NCBI GenBank assembly: GCA_900074885.1
Contig: FJUW01000020.1
Span: 736,844-800,843, forward strand
Direction of reading: 5' to 3'
Source: Rhynchosporium graminicola
Taxonomy: Eukaryota > Ascomycota > Leotiomycetes > Helotiales > Ploettnerulaceae
Length of the DNA stretch: 64,000 nt
Below are positions 60,420 through 64,000 of this stretch, piece by piece (the first letter of the stretch is position 1; every line of letters starts with the position of its first letter). A program made the position numbers and the translations under genes. The notes under the pieces are model-generated. The model saw only the letters and a list, made by a program, of their open reading frames with translations, had not been told where the DNA came from and did no database searches.

Positions 60420-61660
60420 ATGCCCATCTTCTTCGGCTTTGTCGGGCACATCATTGCCATATGTCTCTTGGTACATGACTTTGTTGCAGCACTGAATGAC
60501 AGTAAAGGCTCGGCGGCGGAGTACCAAGAAGTGACACGGGAAACTTCGACGTTTGCAACGAGCACTTCTCGAAGTCGAAGTATTATTAAGATCCCATGCT
60601 TCCACGCCCAAGCTCAATGCGTTGTATGCTACTGCTAAGACAGTCGCCCTCGAATGCCGACGGCCTGTGAAGGCATTTCTTGGCAGGATCAAGAAGTATG
60701 ACACCAGTCTTAGGCTGGAGCCTCCAGAATTCTTGTTCGCAATACTGCAATGAAGATACTCACAGAAAGATGAAGTGCTTCGGTTCCGAGCTGAGATCGC
60801 CGCTCACAGCTCATCTATCAACATGATTCTGGCGACAGTGAACGTGTGATGTATACAACGTTTCGCAACTTCCCTTGACAACCCGGATGCTGAAGTATTG
60901 AAAGTAGAATCTCGCTCAAGCGAACCACAGAGATATCTCAAAACGATTGAGTGACTCTAGTAGTCAGCAGACTGTCCTGCTTCAAGACATCCAAGGCCAG
61001 CTGGAAAGAACCAATGCTCTCGTATCTACCAGCAATACGATCACCACCAAGTTCAGAGAAGCCCTGAGGCTCGAATAAATCACCAAATTCGGTTCAGAAG
61101 TAAAGACTTCATGGTCAGAATAATGAATATTAATATTGCTACATAGAACACGGTTCTCTCGGTCCGAGGGGTCATTTCTAGCGGCTTGCAACGCTCGTTG
61201 GTACATGAGCCCTTCATTCTTGAGGACGCCATTGGTGGAATCTCTTCAGTCCACATACAGTCCGTCAACTCATGGGAAGCCTTGGACGCGGTGCTCGAGC
61301 TTGGTGTACTAAAAGGTTCAAGGCTGTGCTGAAGTCCAACGTCGAGAGTACATTTTCAAGATCATTCTGCGAAACGTGAGATTTTGCGGAGCCGTCACTG
61401 GGATGGGGCTTTTCTACCCTTCTCAAAAGATTGAAATGAGTTTGATCTTCGCCCCCGAAAGTCGAACTGGGGCTAGAACCTCCTGTCCAAGCTGCAAAGA
61501 GGTCTCCCATCATAGTCAATGCTCTCAAATGCAGTGCGACAATTGTGGCATCTGATTTCGAAGAGTGACAGATATAGTTGACAAGGAGCAACCTACACCT
61601 TCTCCGCCCGACCCCAACCAGTCTCGAGCCATGGCACAGGTCAGTATTTCCTTGAGCATG
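60420..61660 (+). pseudogene. Degenerate fungal ubiquitin-like-domain regulator (STAND-type N-terminal family)
   Basis: Reading across frames gives a broken copy of a large fungal family with an N-terminal helical domain (MPIFFGFVGHIIAICLLVHD at 60,420), then RALLEVEVLLRS, NALYATAK, RNTAMKI and FRAEIAAHSSSINMILATV. A ubiquitin-like domain follows (IMNINIAT, then a stop, then HEPFILEDAIGGISSVHIQ and SWEALDAVLEL, near 61,110-61,305). The usual Cys-rich tail is present (SCPSCKEV, QCDNCGI, then a stop, FRRV, near 61,465-61,570). At least four frame changes and several stops interrupt it, so it cannot encode the full protein. Family knowledge is from memory: these proteins are annotated as ubiquitin-like domain proteins and share their N-terminus with NLR-like fungal proteins. 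The stretch after it (61,761-61,979) is open, reads basic (FKRIRLVSKEKRKKPG) and is not recognised. Confidence 0.7.
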
Positions 61661-61989
61661 TCCATGATCGAATGACGAAATACGCCAGCTTTCATTCCAA
61701 CGTGTCATACATCGACCCTGCGACTATTGACAATTAGTCTGACCTTTTCGATAGTTTAGCATGCCGACTTGGACTGAAACGTCCTGTGGACCAAAAGCTG
61801 CAAGCCGATTCCAGGCTTTGCCGTCCTCGCATAAGTGGAAATTGACTTGTACGGAGCTTGAAGAAGATGACCTGTCCCCGTTCAAACGTATTAGACTAGT
61901 GTCTAAAGAGAAGCGTAAAAAGCCTGGTCCATTTTCAAGATTCTCTGTTGGCTCGTCCGCCTTTGATGCAGGTCAATAACAGAAGCGCG

Positions 61990-62395
61990 AAGAACAACAG
62001 CCTGGGATGAGCCTCAAGTGTTACAAGCGTCTCTTGGGAACACGCAGCCCGAGACGCTTACATACCTTTACCCCGTTACTCGGTCTCTACAAAACTGGGG
62101 CAAAGTACCAGACCGCAGCAATGACCATTTCCAATGCTCTGAAATAGGGAGAGTCCGAGATATTGACGCAAAGGCCTGAAGTTCTGCAACTCATGCTCTC
62201 TGGACTGATAACTGTCTCAATGGACCAACGGAAGCTTTCGGAAGCTGAGATCCTGTGGGCGATTTCCCTTGAGACATTCCGCGTTAATGTTGGAGAAGCA
62301 CTTGCAGCAAGCACATCTGTTCAGGACTTCATCTCCTTCATCGCAAAGTATGTTTCTTGGTGCAGTCGATTCGAAATCGGCAAAAGATGCTAGCG
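61990..62395 (+). pseudogene. Relic of a tetratricopeptide (kinesin-light-chain-like) array
   Basis: In shifting frames the sequence reads like consecutive TPR units of fungal NLR-type or similar proteins: SLGNTQPETLTYLYPVTRSL, then KYQTAAMTISNALK, a stop, PEVLQLMLSGLITVSMDQRK, LSEAEIL and LETFRVNVGEALAAS. Frame changes between units mark it as broken. It may belong to the same ancestral gene as the preceding relic. The following stretch to about 62,789 contains an open frame (62,516-62,812) with a Ser-rich segment that may be the N-terminus of the kinase relic. Confidence 0.5.
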
Positions 62396-62789
62396 TGATA
62401 TAGACCATGTCTCCTTGCGCTCCCGCTTATAATAAGCATTGGAATCTCGTCTTCCCAGATAGACAACACAAAGACCGAGGCTGGAATCTACTGGACCAAT
62501 TGTTTCTGGGAAGATGTGTCTGGGAAAAATGAAATGCCTGTCGAACACGCAGGGAGGAAAGACTTGCCAAAGGCTTTTACTGATGACATAAAAAGCTTCG
62601 TCCCTCATACCAAACTCCGTTTTACAAGCTTCTGCAGAAATACCCGACTATTCCCACCACGGGAGCTGGAGAACTATTTGGAGGCTTCATCTTCATCAAG
62701 CAAAGATGAGATTGAAGGGCCATCCTCATCAACTGCAGCGAAGCAGGCCGGCGCAGACCTGCGCAAAGTAAGGGTCAGAAATCTTCAGC

Positions 62790-63795
62790 AAGAATTCTCT
62801 GTCGAACTTTGAACTACTAGGCGCTTTAGGCACACGCTCTTTCGCTCGAGTCCGCTCACTCCTTTCGAAACATCACACAATGTACCGCGCGATTGAAGTA
62901 CTTGAGAAAACGCATGTCGCGAAAATGAAGCAAGTGGAACACACATGCGACAAAATGAGAATTTTGGATAAAGTAAGACATCCTTTTATAGTGCAATATG
63001 GACAACTTTCCAAGATTCACGCAATCAGTACATGGTCACAAGCTTCTTCCGGGGTGGCGAGCTATTTTGTATGCTTCGCAAATCGTAGGTACGCATATGA
63101 TATCCAGTGGTTTCCGGCCTCATTTTGTTATGATAAGTCAGTAGAATTGCTTATTTGTGTTGAAATTGTGCGATTTTGGCTTTGCGAAGGAGCTCAAGCA
63201 CAGGACTTGGACTCTACGGGGACGTTTAACTACTTGGCACAGGAGGTTGTGTCAGGAAAAGCATATGATCACGCTGTTGACTGTTACGCATTCTAGCACT
63301 TCTTAAGATACAGCACTTGCTTACTCTTCTTCTTCAAGGTGGTCTCTCGGAATCTTATCTTTGAAATGCTTTGCGGTCTCACACCATTCTAGGACAGGGG
63401 TCTCCTACGAAAATATACGAGAACTCATTGGAATGCAACGTCAGGTACCCGGCGTATTTTATATCCCGATACTCATAATTTGCTATGCAAACTGAGCACG
63501 GTCGATCTTTCTAAGCAACTTGGTGAACCGAGCTCTGGATCTGAGGACATCAAAAGCCATGCTTGGTTTGCTGAAGTGACGTGGGATAGGCTGTTAGAGA
63601 AGGATATAGATCAACCTTGTTTACCAAATATGAAGGATGGTGTTGGTGACGCCTCGCAATATATGAAGTACCCAGAGGAGACCGAAGCATATGGTCTCGA
63701 GGGACACGATGAGTAAGTGGACTTTCTGCAAGATTTCGAGATAATCGACGTACTGATGATACTGCAGATACGGCCACTTTATCAAAGACGCTTAA
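62790..63795 (+). pseudogene. cAMP-dependent protein kinase catalytic subunit, pseudogene
   Basis: Segments in several frames match a fungal PKA catalytic subunit in order: NFELLGALGTRSFARV (glycine loop region with GTGSFG altered), RAIEVLEKTHVAKMKQVEHT (the invariant AIKVL lysine now Glu), LDKVRHPFIV, MVTSFFRGGELFCMLRKS, LCDFGFAKE, TWTLRG then TFNYLAQEVVSGKAYDHAVD, LIFEMLCGLTPF and a stop, SPTKIYENSLE, WFAEVTWDRLLEKDID, GVGDASQY, YPEETEAYGL and GHDE|YGHF. Between LRKS and DFGFAKE the sequence is too short and the YRDLKPEN catalytic loop is missing. Two introns are still visible: one near 63,279-63,341 whose expected GG/GT donor now reads GTTACG, and 63,713-63,767 with intact GTAAGT and GCAG. 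Kept introns mean it arose by DNA duplication, not from mRNA. Confidence 0.88.
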
Positions 63796-64000
63796 AAATT
63801 TCTCACAACTCTTTGACACCCGCAATATTATCTATTATCATGGCCCTGCTTTGATTCGCTTAGTTCGCTTCACCAACATCGCCTTTAGATTAGTTACGCA
63901 ATATATGTGCTTTTCAACATGGCCATGGCAGCCGTGGTCTTCTAAACGGATTACGGGGTGGAAGACATTGGTGGGGACAATAATCGGAAGTATGGGAGCG
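63796..64000. other. Window end, nothing recognised
   Basis: No coding or RNA feature seen in the last 205 bases. Confidence 0.5.

Overview
The window is nuclear DNA of a filamentous ascomycete (Pezizomycotina). Genes carry short introns of 45-154 nt with GTAAGT/GTATGT-type donors and CTAAY-like branch sites. The gene set includes a single-chain eukaryotic nitrate reductase, the two-zinc-finger carbon repressor CreA and a hyphal-growth GT2 glycosyltransferase. Protein style and long intergenic stretches suggest Leotiomycetes; that placement is inference. Most gene models below were rebuilt by joining exons by eye, checking reading phase and agreement with the protein family as I remember it.

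Layout. At 1-22.9 kb there is a moderately dense block: a truncated pentatricopeptide-repeat mitochondrial expression factor (-), SRP68 (+), nitrate reductase (-), a weak hypothetical gene (+), the nonsense-mediated decay factor UPF2 (+), a GT2 glycosyltransferase (+), a membrane-anchored RBR ubiquitin ligase (+) and the nucleoporin SEH1 (-). At 22.9-49.0 kb there is a 26-kb gene-poor interval in which the only secure gene is creA (34,448-35,701, -). It is embedded in a belt of microsatellites, homopolymers and a G-quadruplex motif. At 49.0-59.5 kb there are three housekeeping genes, all on the minus strand: mitochondrial Lon protease, the ESCRT-associated protein BRO1 and the mitochondrial DnaJ MDJ1. 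At 60.4-63.8 kb there are degenerate plus-strand relics: a fungal ubiquitin-like-domain regulator, a tetratricopeptide array and a cAMP-dependent protein kinase catalytic subunit whose catalytic loop is gone.

The genes are not one pathway. Functional links within the window: nitrate reductase (with NIT4/GATA-type sites upstream) and CreA are the classic nitrogen- and carbon-regulated pair; Lon, MDJ1 and the PPR protein serve mitochondrial proteostasis and expression; SRP68, BRO1 and the RBR ligase serve membrane protein targeting, sorting and ubiquitylation. No defence island, CRISPR array, rRNA or convincing tRNA was seen. The most unusual signals are the isolated creA with its low-complexity flanks, stop-free introns of 3n length in UPF2 and nitrate reductase, the hydrophobic hairpin inside the RBR module, and the pseudogene cluster at the right end.
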